64,000 nt of DNA from Flavobacterium cutihirudinis (GTDB lineage: Bacteria > Bacteroidota > Bacteroidia > Flavobacteriales > Flavobacteriaceae): the NCBI RefSeq assembly GCF_003385895.1, contig NZ_QRDQ01000010.1, positions 186,001 through 250,000 on the forward strand. Reading direction: 5' to 3'. This document shows positions 33,168 to 41,551 of this stretch, piece after piece. A program made the translations under genes and the position numbers. Within the stretch, counting starts at the first letter, position 1, and every line of letters starts with the position of its first letter. The notes under the pieces are model-generated. The model saw only the letters and a list, made by a program, of their open reading frames with translations. It did no database searches and was not told the origin of the DNA.

Positions 33168-35462
33168 TTAAAATTTATAAGTTACGGTAAGACTTGCATT
33201 TCTTGGACTTCCCGGAAATAATCGCAAATAATTCTGAGCACCCAACCAATACGTTTTATTTAATAAATTGTTTGCATTTACCGCAATCTGAACGTTGCTT
33301 TTGCTTGGTTTGTAGAATAAAGCAGCATCAAAAATGGTAAAGTCAGGAAGTGTGAAATCTCTTGTAAACCACGGAATTTTACTGCTTTGGTATTGAACTC
33401 CAAAACCAATTCCGAGATTCTCCAAAGCCGAATCTGAAGCAAAGTTGTATCGTGTCCATAAATTGGCGCTGTTTTTTGGCGTGTTTTGCTTTGGGGCACC
33501 AATCAATGCGGGATTGCTATCCTCCATGATTTTTGCATCGATGTAACTGTACGAAGCATTAATTTGCCAGTCCCGCGTAATATAACCGGCTAAATCGCAT
33601 TCGAAACCACGGCTTCTTTCTGCGCCTCTGGTTACCAGTAAATCCGGATTTACAGGATCATTGGCATTCATTAAAATATTGCGCTGATTAATTTCGTAAA
33701 CCGCAGCATTAAAAGTCACAGTATTGTTTAAGAAAGAGGTTTTAATACCGATTTCTTTCAAATCACTTTCCAGCGGTTCAAACAAACTTCCACCTGGCAA
33801 AGATCCTGTTTGAGGCATTAAAGTCACCGTATTCGATTGTGGCTGATAACCTTCAAGATAAGTGGTGTAGACATTTATATCATTGTTAACGGCATATGTA
33901 ATTCCGATTCTAGGCAACAACGCCGATTTTTTAACCGTTAATTCATTGTTGGTTTCGTAATTCGTAATATCCGTAAACCATTCGTTTCTTAATCCCAATA
34001 AAAAAGTGAATTTTTCCCATTGAATCTGATCCTGAATATAAATGGCATTTGTAGTCGTTAAAGCAGACGGAAGCGCTGTTCGAATATTTAAAGTATAATC
34101 TTCCGGACTTGTGATAATATATTTTGGATTACTCAGATTGAAATATTCTACATTTGGTTTTGGCATTACAACGCCGTCAATTGTTACAGTTTGGTAGTTT
34201 GAGGCGTTCGCAGGTACAAAAGAACTTGCGACTGTTCCGTCCTTCAATAAATAACCTCTGGCAGCATTTTGTCCGCCGCCTTTGTTCTTATTCCAACTGC
34301 TTAAATCGTAACCTGTCAGTAATTTATGCTTGATTTTTCCGGTTTTAAAATCAAAATTGAAATACGCGCTCAGATTATCAATATCCCAATTTTGCTGACG
34401 TTGTACAAACTGCATCATCGCAAGATTTGTAACAGGCTGATTGTTCATATCAACTCCAAAAGCGTTTGTGGTTCTGTGTTCCTGAAGATCTTCTGTCCAG
34501 GTTTGCTTCATGTAAGTGGCATTAAAACCAATTTTCGAATTGAATTTATGAGCAAAATTGGTTGTCAAAATCATTTCTTTAGATTTAAAAAAATCACTCG
34601 GAGCACCCAGATTTAAGCTTATCGGTGTTTTATTTAAACTTGTTTTTCCGGTAACGGCACCAAAAATGGGCTGTCCTCTGTCGAGCGTTCCTGTCATATT
34701 ACTCAGAATCAATTCTGTATTGATTGCAGTTTTTTCATTCGGAATATAACTGAAAGAAGGAGAGATCAAGAACGATTTGTTATTCACCAAATCACGAAAC
34801 GATTGTGCTTGTTGATAAGCACCATTGACACGATATAAAAGTGTTTTCGATTCGTTTAACGAGCCTGTAAAATCCAAAGTTCCGCGTAAAGTACTGAAAC
34901 TCCCAACGCTCATACTGATTTCCTTTCGGTCAATTGCCAAAGGTTTTTTGGTCACCATATTGATGCTTCCGCCGGGGTCAACTGAAGAAAATGTAGCACT
35001 CGAAGATCCTTTTATTACTTCAACACGTTCAATATTACTCGTTAAAGGTTGCAGAAAATAATATTGACGTGTTCGCATGCCGTTAATGATCTGACCTTCT
35101 TCATTTTGGCTGATACCACGAATCGTGTACTGATTGTAATAACTGGCAGGAATTACACCACTTGCCATTTTTACAGCATCCGCCAAATAAAATGCGGCTT
35201 TATCAGCAATTAATTCTTTGGTTACAGTCGAAATAGATTGCGGAATATCTTTGTTTAATGCTGCCGTTTTTGTAGCAGAAAAGGAGTAATCACTATTGTA
35301 TTTTTTGCTTGAACGGCCTACAATCTCAACAGTTTGCAATTCATTCTTCATCATTTTAATCGAATCCTGAGTAATACTGTCTCTGGTTTTTTTATTCACT
35401 GTTTGTGAATGCAAGGAAAACACAGTTATTATTAGAAATATAAAAGAAAATAAATTTTTCAT
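33168..35462 (-). CDS. TonB-dependent siderophore-type receptor
   Basis: This 764-residue protein has a signal peptide ending near HSQ. A plug domain follows at about 45-165 (SATKTAALNKDIPQSISTV, IRGISQNEEGQIINGMRTRQ, VEVIKGSSSATFSSVDPGG), with VDPGGSINMVTKKP as the classical siderophore-receptor signature. The 22-strand barrel ends NASLTVTYKF. It probably imports iron-siderophore or similar chelates. It is encoded between an ABC ATPase and two ABC-2 permeases, which is unusual because such permeases normally export. Confidence 0.9.
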   Translation of the reverse strand: MKNLFSFIFLIITVFSLHSQTVNKKTRDSITQDSIKMMKNELQTVEIVGRSSKKYNSDYSFSATKTAALNKDIPQSISTVTKELIADKAAFYLADAVKMASGVIPASYYNQYTIRGISQNEEGQIINGMRTRQYYFLQPLTSNIERVEVIKGSSSATFSSVDPGGSINMVTKKPLAIDRKEISMSVGSFSTLRGTLDFTGSLNESKTLLYRVNGAYQQAQSFRDLVNNKSFLISPSFSYIPNEKTAINTELILSNMTGTLDRGQPIFGAVTGKTSLNKTPISLNLGAPSDFFKSKEMILTTNFAHKFNSKIGFNATYMKQTWTEDLQEHRTTNAFGVDMNNQPVTNLAMMQFVQRQQNWDIDNLSAYFNFDFKTGKIKHKLLTGYDLSSWNKNKGGGQNAARGYLLKDGTVASSFVPANASNYQTVTIDGVVMPKPNVEYFNLSNPKYIITSPEDYTLNIRTALPSALTTTNAIYIQDQIQWEKFTFLLGLRNEWFTDITNYETNNELTVKKSALLPRIGITYAVNNDINVYTTYLEGYQPQSNTVTLMPQTGSLPGGSLFEPLESDLKEIGIKTSFLNNTVTFNAAVYEINQRNILMNANDPVNPDLLVTRGAERSRGFECDLAGYITRDWQINASYSYIDAKIMEDSNPALIGAPKQNTPKNSANLWTRYNFASDSALENLGIGFGVQYQSSKIPWFTRDFTLPDFTIFDAALFYKPSKSNVQIAVNANNLLNKTYWLGAQNYLRLFPGSPRNASLTVTYKF

Positions 35463-35494
35463 TTTGTTATAATGGATGGAAAATGCGATTTCCT

Positions 35495-36190
35495 TTAAAC
35501 AGTTTGTAAATACAGATTCTCCAATTCGTTGGCAGAAATTTTATCAGCTTCGATTACCGTAACTAAATTTCCCTGTTTCATGATTCCAATGTGTGAAGCG
35601 ACTTCCCGTGCACGGAAAATATCATGCGTTGCCATTAGAATTGCAGTTCCTTCTGCTGAAAGTTCTTTTAGAATCTGTGAAAATTCATTAGATGCTTTTG
35701 GATCTAAACCGCTTGTTGGTTCGTCTAATAAGAGCACTTTTGCTTTTTTCGCAATCGCAATTGCAATTCCTACTTTTTGACGCATCCCTTTTGAATATCC
35801 GCCTAGATTTTGATTGTGTGCAGAGGTCTGAAGTCCCGCTTTATTTAAAAAATAAGTCAGTTCGCCTTTTGAATATTTAAAACCGGCTAATGAAGAGAAG
35901 AATTTAAGATTTTCCAAACCCGTTAAATTTGGGTATAACATTACCGTTTCAGGAATATAAGCAACGTGTTTTTTAGTTTCTTGATTATTTTCAATTACAG
36001 AAATTCCATTGATTTCTAATTCTCCCGATGTGGGTTCATTAAAACCTAGAAACAAGTTGATTGTAGTGGTTTTACCAGCTCCGTTTTGACCTAAAAGAGC
36101 AAAGATTTCTCCTTCTTTAATGGTTAAATTTAAGGCATTTAAAGCGGTATAATCCCCGTATTTCTTGGTTAGTTTTTTTGCTGAAAGCAT
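35495..36190 (-). CDS. ABC transporter ATP-binding protein
   Basis: This 231-residue protein, started at the ATG at 36190 (the longer frame begins with TTG), has Walker A GQNGAGKT (34-41), signature YSKGMRQKV and Walker B LLLDEPTSGLDPKAS. It fits the ABC-2/NatA-type group that pairs with the two DUF3526 permeases downstream. It is probably translated in the same operon: 32 bp to the receptor gene, 246 bp after the His/Cys-rich gene. The substrate is unknown. Confidence 0.88.
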   Translation of the reverse strand: MLSAKKLTKKYGDYTALNALNLTIKEGEIFALLGQNGAGKTTTINLFLGFNEPTSGELEINGISVIENNQETKKHVAYIPETVMLYPNLTGLENLKFFSSLAGFKYSKGELTYFLNKAGLQTSAHNQNLGGYSKGMRQKVGIAIAIAKKAKVLLLDEPTSGLDPKASNEFSQILKELSAEGTAILMATHDIFRAREVASHIGIMKQGNLVTVIEADKISANELENLYLQTV

Positions 36191-36436
36191 AGTTTTATTA
36201 TTTTGAATATTGTGATTTTTGAAAAATAGACATATCAAAATCAGCCCTTTACGTTCATGTAAAAGCTTGATTTTTAATTTGAAAGCGGAATGGATTTACT
36301 ACAAAGTATAGAGAGCATGATTTAATCTACTTCATTGTAGAAGCAAATCAATCAAAACATAATAATAGACGGCTTTTTATCAATTTTTGAAAAAGATAAA
36401 TTGCATTAATAGTCTAAAAAATGAAATGTAGTAAAT

Positions 36437-36787
36437 TTAAAGAAAGATGGGTGGTGCGCGAAGTGCAAAAAGGCTTCCTTTAAAAAATGTTGAAACGTTC
36501 TTTGAGTAAAAGAAATGATAGGATGTTTCAACGTTTACTTTATAAAAAGAAAATTCCTGAGAAAAGTTCGGAATATAAGTGCTGAAAGCGAAATGACAAA
36601 TGTGACAAGTATTGTCTACAGCGTGGCTGTGCGTAATTTCTTTTTGACCTTCGGTATATTTGTGAACACAATGTTTTTCAGAAAACTGTTTGATCACGTG
36701 CTCGTACGAGTGAACGGTCTGAAACAGCATGGCGAACAATACTGTAAAAGACATCAAGAAATTTACAACAATAACTTTCTTTTTCAT
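36437..36787 (-). CDS. Small His/Cys-rich secreted protein, possible metal binder
   Basis: This 116-residue protein has a hydrophobic N-terminal segment (about 5-26), a likely signal or anchor. It is followed by a His/Cys-rich region: KHCVHKYTEG, ITHSHAVDNTCHICHFAF (about 38-70). The pattern resembles small Bacteroidota proteins near metal uptake systems. No named domain was recognised with confidence. It is the first gene of the ABC/TonB unit, has a -7-like box overlapping a palindrome upstream, and may carry the metal or sense it. Confidence 0.6.
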   Translation of the reverse strand: MKKKVIVVNFLMSFTVLFAMLFQTVHSYEHVIKQFSEKHCVHKYTEGQKEITHSHAVDNTCHICHFAFSTYIPNFSQEFSFYKVNVETSYHFFYSKNVSTFFKGSLFALRAPPIFL

Positions 36788-36839
36788 TCGGTGGTATTTC
36801 TGGAGATTATTTAAATTATTAAAAATGAAATAAATAAAC

Positions 36840-36859
36840 GCAACAGTGTTGCAAATATA
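36840..36859 (-). promoter_or_regulatory. Candidate promoter with overlapping operator of the metal operon
   Basis: On the minus strand TATATTTG (36859-36852) matches the Bacteroidota -7 consensus. Immediately downstream, at the expected start site, lies the perfect 13-base palindrome GCAACAGTGTTGC (36840-36852). A dimeric repressor bound there would block transcription. The -33 partner is weak. Confidence 0.45.
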
Positions 36860-36915
36860 ACTATCTTATTTTGAAAAGCCTTAGAATAATGCTCTTTTTA
36901 TAAAGAAACACAAAA

Positions 36916-37350
36916 CTAAAGATTGCTGTACAATAATTGCAACGTATGAAAATCGGTTGATCCGTCGAAGTATTTATGAAGGGCTTTTTGGAAAACAGGT
37001 TCTGTATTCTGAATACTGGCGAACAATGTCAGACAGGATTGAAGCCTTTCATCATCCGGATTACCGAATATTTCCGCTGCTGTCTTTTCTTCAGTTTTGA
37101 TTAATTCCGATGTAATTTCAATGAGATGTTTGCCTAAAATGGGATGTTCCAAAAAGGCAATTGCTTCATCAGCATTTTTAATTTCATAGAATTTTGAAGT
37201 ATCGCAGGATCCGTATCCTTTTATTTGCGGAAAAACAAACCACATCCAGGGTGACTCTTTTTTACCTTTTTTAATTTCAGCCAGCGTTGATAGGTACAGT
37301 TTATTTTGTGCGTCTAAAAAACGCATTAATTCATTTGTGTTGTAGGCCAT
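36916..37350 (-). CDS. DUF1810 family protein
   Basis: This 144-residue protein matches DUF1810 (calpastatin-like name in older annotations). It has the N-terminal AQNKLYLSTLAEIKKGKKE and the core WMWFVFPQIKGYG, then HPILGKHLIEIT and a C-terminal helix with FASIQNTEPVFQKALHKYFDG. No enzymatic role is established for the family. It stands alone; nothing in the neighbourhood points to a job. Confidence 0.85.
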   Translation of the reverse strand: MAYNTNELMRFLDAQNKLYLSTLAEIKKGKKESPWMWFVFPQIKGYGSCDTSKFYEIKNADEAIAFLEHPILGKHLIEITSELIKTEEKTAAEIFGNPDDERLQSCLTLFASIQNTEPVFQKALHKYFDGSTDFHTLQLLYSNL

Positions 37351-37698
37351 TATTTACTGATTTTGTTTGGGACAATTCAGGTCGTAAATCTACTGAAAAT
37401 ATGTTTAGTTGTACATTTCCATAATTTTTTTTCATTACTTTTTTCCAAAATAAAACGAAAGAAAAGTGTTTGGTTTTCGTCTGGAATGTAAAAAGCATTA
37501 GCACTATTATTCTTGTTAAGAGGTTGATTAATTGTTATATAAGTCAATGTTTACTAGTATTCGTGTGATATTTTTTCTATTTTAGCAAAAGACGGTCATT
37601 AACAACAATGATTAATGATTACTTTTTTAGACGGCATTTAACTTTATTTTAAATGCCATTTTCTTCTAACGGGCATTTCGCTCAAAAAACAATAACAT
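37351..37698. other. 348-bp divergent intergenic region
   Basis: It separates the DUF1810 gene from the DapB-like gene. It contains no credible gene and no strong repeat. TATTTTAG near 37578 fits the -7 consensus at 7 of 8 positions; the promoter of the plus-strand gene may lie there. Confidence 0.4.
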
Positions 37699-38448
37699 AT
37701 GAAAATAGGATTAATCGGATTCGGAAAAACTGGAAAGTCAGTAGCTTCAATACTATTAGAAAACAAGAAATTCAGCCTTGAGTGGGTTTTAAGACAAAGT
37801 AGCGTTTTAGAACATCGTTCTGTACCGGAATTTTTTGGTGTTGAGTCAGAAGAACCCGGATTAATTTATTCAAGTTCAAAAACTTCCATAGAAGATTTAT
37901 TAGAAAATCATCCTGTAGACGCTATTATTGATTTCTCATCGCATCAGGGAATTTACACGTATGGTGAAACGGCTGCCAAGAAGAACGTAAAAATCATTTC
38001 AGCCATTTCACATTATAAGGAAAAAGAACTGCAATTTTTGAAAAAGCTGTCCAGTAAAACAACTGTATTTTGGTCACCAAATATTACTTTAGGAGTTAAT
38101 TATCTTCTTTTTGCTGCCAAGTTTTTGAAGAAGATTGCGCCTTGGGTCGATATCGAAATTAACGAAGAACATTTTAAAGCGAAAGAAGGAACTTCCGGAA
38201 CAGCAGTAAAAATTGCTGAAGCTTTGGAGGTTGAAAAAGAAAGTATAAATTCGGTAAGAGCAGGAGGAATCGTAGGAAAACATGAAGTGATTTTTGGTTT
38301 CCCGTATCAGACTGTGCGACTGATTCATGAATCTATTTCGAGAGAAGCTTTTGGAAACGGGGTTATTTTCGTTGCCGAAAATTTAAAAGATAAAGAAAAA
38401 GGGCTTTATAATTTTGAAGATATTCTGACGCCTTATTTTGCGATTTGA
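37699..38448 (+). CDS. DapB-like 4-hydroxy-tetrahydrodipicolinate reductase homologue
   Basis: This 249-residue protein has an N-terminal nucleotide-binding fold (GLIGFGKTGKSV) and DFSSHQG. Its C-terminal half has EEHFKAKEGTSGTAVKIAEAL in place of the usual EHHxxKxDxPSGTA. The second catalytic His of the EHH motif is replaced by Phe, but the Lys, Ser, Gly and Thr are kept. VRAGGIVGKHEVIFGF and ISREAFGNGVIFVA follow. It is a divergent dapB; it may be a second paralogue with a different job. No lysine genes are nearby. Confidence 0.75.
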   Translation: MKIGLIGFGKTGKSVASILLENKKFSLEWVLRQSSVLEHRSVPEFFGVESEEPGLIYSSSKTSIEDLLENHPVDAIIDFSSHQGIYTYGETAAKKNVKIISAISHYKEKELQFLKKLSSKTTVFWSPNITLGVNYLLFAAKFLKKIAPWVDIEINEEHFKAKEGTSGTAVKIAEALEVEKESINSVRAGGIVGKHEVIFGFPYQTVRLIHESISREAFGNGVIFVAENLKDKEKGLYNFEDILTPYFAI

Positions 38449-38504
38449 TTTTGCAATTTGATTTTGCCACAAAGGCGCAAATACGCTAAGGTTTTTTTTC
38501 ATTT

Positions 38505-38608
38505 TTGTCATTTCGACGAAGGAGAAATCGCACTAGTAATTCCGAAACGATGATTAGTAATCTCTGTCGATTCGCGAGTGCGATTTCTCCTTTCAGTCGA
38601 AATGACAA
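38505..38608. repeat. Long inverted repeat between convergent genes
   Basis: Left arm TTGTCATTTCGACGAAGGAG and on (38505-38536) pairs with 38575-38608 over about 32 bases, with one 2-base indel. Such arms may fold as a long hairpin serving both the DapB-like gene and sdhB. Just upstream is the phrase GCCACAAAGGCGCAAATACG (38466-38485), near-copies of which occur at 46637. Confidence 0.85.
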
Positions 38609-38618
38609 TACTTAAAGT

Positions 38619-39365
38619 TTATTTCCTAAAGGCTAAAGCTTTCATATACTCTAGATTCATTTTTGCAATCGAAAGAACAGAAATTCCTTGCGGACATTCG
38701 ATTTCGCAGGCTCTGGTATCGGAGCAATTTCCAAAACCGGCTTCATCCATTTGCTGAACCATTGTTAAAACTCTTTTAGAAGCTTCAATTTGACCTTGTG
38801 GTAACAAAGCAAGATGAGTAATTTTTGCACCGGTAAATAGGGCAGCGCTGGCATTTTTGCACGATGCAACACAGGCACCGCAGCCAATGCAGGCCGCAGC
38901 ATCAAAAGCAGCTTCGGCTGTTTCATACGAAATCGGAATAGAGTTTGCTTCGGGAGCCTGACCTGTTGCAGCACCAATAAATCCGCCTGCAGTAATAATA
39001 GAATCGAAAGCTTTTCGATCAATTTTCAGATCGCGTAATACGGGAAATGCTTTCGCTCGAAAAGGCTCGATATAAATAGTATCACCATCTTTAAAACTTC
39101 TCATATGAAGCTGACAGGTTGTGGTGTTTTTTAATGGGCCATGTGCTCTTCCGTCAATCATAATGCCGCATTGTCCGCAAATTCCTTCCCGACAATCGTG
39201 ATCAAATTCGATAACCCTTTCTTTTTTCTGAATAAGAGATTCATTCAAAAGATCCAGCATTTCGAGAAATGACATATGTTCTGAAACGTTGTCTATTTCA
39301 TAATTTACCATTTCACCTTTTGAAGAAGTATCAAATTGACGCCATATTTTAAGATAAAGTTTCAT
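38619..39365 (-). CDS. sdhB: Succinate dehydrogenase/fumarate reductase iron-sulfur subunit
   Basis: This 248-residue protein has Cys58, Cys63, Cys66 and Cys84 for the 2Fe-2S cluster (CREGICGQC and TTCQ). CIGCGACVASC at 159-169 serves the 4Fe-4S cluster, and Cys214, Cys220 and Cys224 (CSDTRACEIEC) serve the third cluster. The protein transfers electrons from SdhA towards quinone. It follows sdhA, with a 104-bp spacer holding an iterated-word repeat. The membrane anchor subunit is not encoded in this window. Confidence 0.93.
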   Translation of the reverse strand: MKLYLKIWRQFDTSSKGEMVNYEIDNVSEHMSFLEMLDLLNESLIQKKERVIEFDHDCREGICGQCGIMIDGRAHGPLKNTTTCQLHMRSFKDGDTIYIEPFRAKAFPVLRDLKIDRKAFDSIITAGGFIGAATGQAPEANSIPISYETAEAAFDAAACIGCGACVASCKNASAALFTGAKITHLALLPQGQIEASKRVLTMVQQMDEAGFGNCSDTRACEIECPQGISVLSIAKMNLEYMKALAFRK

Positions 39366-39367
39366 AA

Positions 39368-39473
39368 TAATTGTGAATTGTGAATTTTGAGTTATGATTT
39401 TTGAGTTAATAGTTGTGGATTATGAGTTGTGGGTTATCAATTATCAATTCATAATTCATAATTCACAATTTAT
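39368..39473. repeat. Iterated-word spacer (GTGAATTGTGAATT family) between sdhA and sdhB
   Basis: On the plus strand 39370-39420 carries 'attgtgaattgtgaattttg' and 'agttaatagttgtgg' words. The second half has the complementary words 'caattatcaattcataattc' up to 39473. The two halves can pair over some 30 bases imperfectly. It differs in sequence from the 0.3-4.6 kb family but uses the same plan. Confidence 0.75.
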
Positions 39474-41380
39474 TTATAGCTTCTTACGGCAAGTTCAACG
39501 GCTTCAAAGACAAGTGGCTCTTTGTGGAGTTCGGGAGGTTGTTGTTGTCCTTTCCATTCCCAGGCCGAAACGTAGCAAAACTCAGTATCATTTCGAACCG
39601 CTTCGCCATCGGCAGTTTGATATTCTTCTCTAAAATGTGCTCCACAGGATTCTTCTCGCTGCAGCGCATCATGACACATTAATTCGGCTAATTCTAAATA
39701 ATCGGCAATTCGCCCGGCTTTTTCTAATTCGCTGTTGAGCGTGTCATCGCCTGTTATTAATAAATCTTTTTCGAAGGATTCTTTTAGTGATGCAATGCCT
39801 TCAAGTGCTTCTTCCAGATTTTTTCTGTTTCTGGAAAGGCCGCATTTTTCGTAAAGAAGCCTTCCAATTTTTTTATGGAAATAATCCGCGCTAAGCGTTC
39901 CTTTAGTATTTAAGAATTTGTCCAGTTGATTTCGAACCGATTTTTCGGCTTCTTCAAAAGCAGGATCGGAAGTATCTATTTTCGGTCCGTTTAATTCTCC
40001 GGAAAGATAATTCGGAATCGTATAAGGTGCGATAAAATAGCCATCAACACAAGCTTGAAGTAATGAATTTGCGCCAAGGCGGTTTGCGCCATGATCAGCA
40101 AAGTTGGCTTCTCCTAAAGCAAATAAACCGGGAATTGTGGTCATTAATTCATAATCTACCCAAAGTCCGCCCATGGTAAAATGAGCCGAAGGAGAAATAA
40201 GCATTGGTTCTTTATAAGCATTGATTCCGGTGATTTTTTCATACATCGCAAAAAGATTGCTGTATTTTGCTTCAATTTTATCTTTTCCCTGCGCTTTTAT
40301 GGCATCGGAGAAATCCAGATAAATGGCATTTTTCATTGGTCCGACACCGTGACCGGCATCAATTCGTTCTTTAGCTGCTCTTGATGATATATCACGAGGA
40401 GCAAGATTTCCGAAAGAAGGGTAGCGGCGTTCTAAATAATAATCACGTTCTTCTTCAGGAATGTTGTTTGCATTTCGGTCATCGGCGGCTTTTTTGGGAA
40501 CCCAAATTCGGCCATCATTTCGAAGCGATTCCGACATTAAAGTCAGTTTTGACTGATTCTCGCCATGCTGAGGCAAAGAAGTAGGATGAAACTGAATCCA
40601 GCTTACACCCGACATAAAAGCGCCTTTTTTGTGCGCTCGCCAAATGGCCGAACTATTGCAACCCATTGCCAACGTAGATAAGTAGTAGACTTTTCCGTAA
40701 CCGCCTGTAGCCAGAACAACGGCATCGGCAGCGTGACGCTCCAGATTTCCTGTTTCTAGATTTCGAGCAATAATACCTTTTGCTTTTCCATTGATTACAA
40801 CTAATTCAAGCATTTCGTGGCGGGTGTACAAATCTACTTTTCCAAGAGAAACCTGTCGCAACAAACCTTGATAGGCTCCAAGCAAAAGTTGTTGCCCCGT
40901 TTGTCCGCGTGCATAAAATGTTCTTGAAACCTGAACACCGCCAAAAGATCTGTTGTTTAAATAACCCGCATATTCTCTAGCGAATGGCACGCCTTGTGCC
41001 ACAGCATGATCAATCAATACTGCTGAACATTCGGCCAAACGGTATACATTCGCTTCGCGGGAACGAAAGTCGCCGCCTTTTATCGTATCATAAAACATTC
41101 GGTAAGTACTGTCACCGTCATTTTTGTAATTTTTTGCAGCATTTACACCACCTTGCGCAGCCACAGAATGTGCTCTTCGGGCAGAATCCTGAAAACAAAA
41201 TGATTTGATATTATAGCCTTGTTCAGCCAAAGAAGCCGCGCAGGAAGCTCCCGCAAGTCCTGTACCTACGACGATAATGTTTAGTTTTTTTCTGTTTGCT
41301 GGATTTACAAGTTTGGCTTTTGCTTTATAATTGCTCCATTTTTCGGCAAGAGGTCCTTCGGGTATTTTTGATTCCATCAT
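39470..41380 (-). CDS. sdhA: Succinate dehydrogenase/fumarate reductase flavoprotein subunit
   Basis: This 636-residue protein has an FAD-binding motif near the start (VVGTGLAGASCAASLAEQG), the covalent-FAD histidine region AHSVAAQGGVNAAKNY and the substrate loop HPTSLPQHGE, with HFTMGGLWVDYELMT and GANRLGANSLLQACV later. This is the non-animal class with a long C-terminus. Start taken at the ATG at 41380 (alternative ATG at 41377), because the longer frame begins with TTG. Upstream lies a 171-bp gap and the thiolase gene, so no sdhC precedes it, which is unusual for Flavobacteria. Confidence 0.93.
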   Translation of the reverse strand: MMESKIPEGPLAEKWSNYKAKAKLVNPANRKKLNIIVVGTGLAGASCAASLAEQGYNIKSFCFQDSARRAHSVAAQGGVNAAKNYKNDGDSTYRMFYDTIKGGDFRSREANVYRLAECSAVLIDHAVAQGVPFAREYAGYLNNRSFGGVQVSRTFYARGQTGQQLLLGAYQGLLRQVSLGKVDLYTRHEMLELVVINGKAKGIIARNLETGNLERHAADAVVLATGGYGKVYYLSTLAMGCNSSAIWRAHKKGAFMSGVSWIQFHPTSLPQHGENQSKLTLMSESLRNDGRIWVPKKAADDRNANNIPEEERDYYLERRYPSFGNLAPRDISSRAAKERIDAGHGVGPMKNAIYLDFSDAIKAQGKDKIEAKYSNLFAMYEKITGINAYKEPMLISPSAHFTMGGLWVDYELMTTIPGLFALGEANFADHGANRLGANSLLQACVDGYFIAPYTIPNYLSGELNGPKIDTSDPAFEEAEKSVRNQLDKFLNTKGTLSADYFHKKIGRLLYEKCGLSRNRKNLEEALEGIASLKESFEKDLLITGDDTLNSELEKAGRIADYLELAELMCHDALQREESCGAHFREEYQTADGEAVRNDTEFCYVSAWEWKGQQQPPELHKEPLVFEAVELAVRSYK

Positions 41381-41551
41381 TTTCAACGGTTTAAAATGAA
41401 ATGAGACAAAATTTTAAAAAGAAAACTAAATTGTAAGCTTACTCTAAATATAGCATAAAATATTGATTTAAATATTTGCAAGTGAATATTTTATCGTGAT
41501 TTTATTTCTTTGATTTGGAAAACAATTCGGCTTAGCGGATAACGAGATGTA

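Noticed and set aside
35495..36238. Longer ABC ATPase start
   Set aside because: The extra 16 residues begin with TTG and contain no ABC motif; the family start fits the ATG at 36190.
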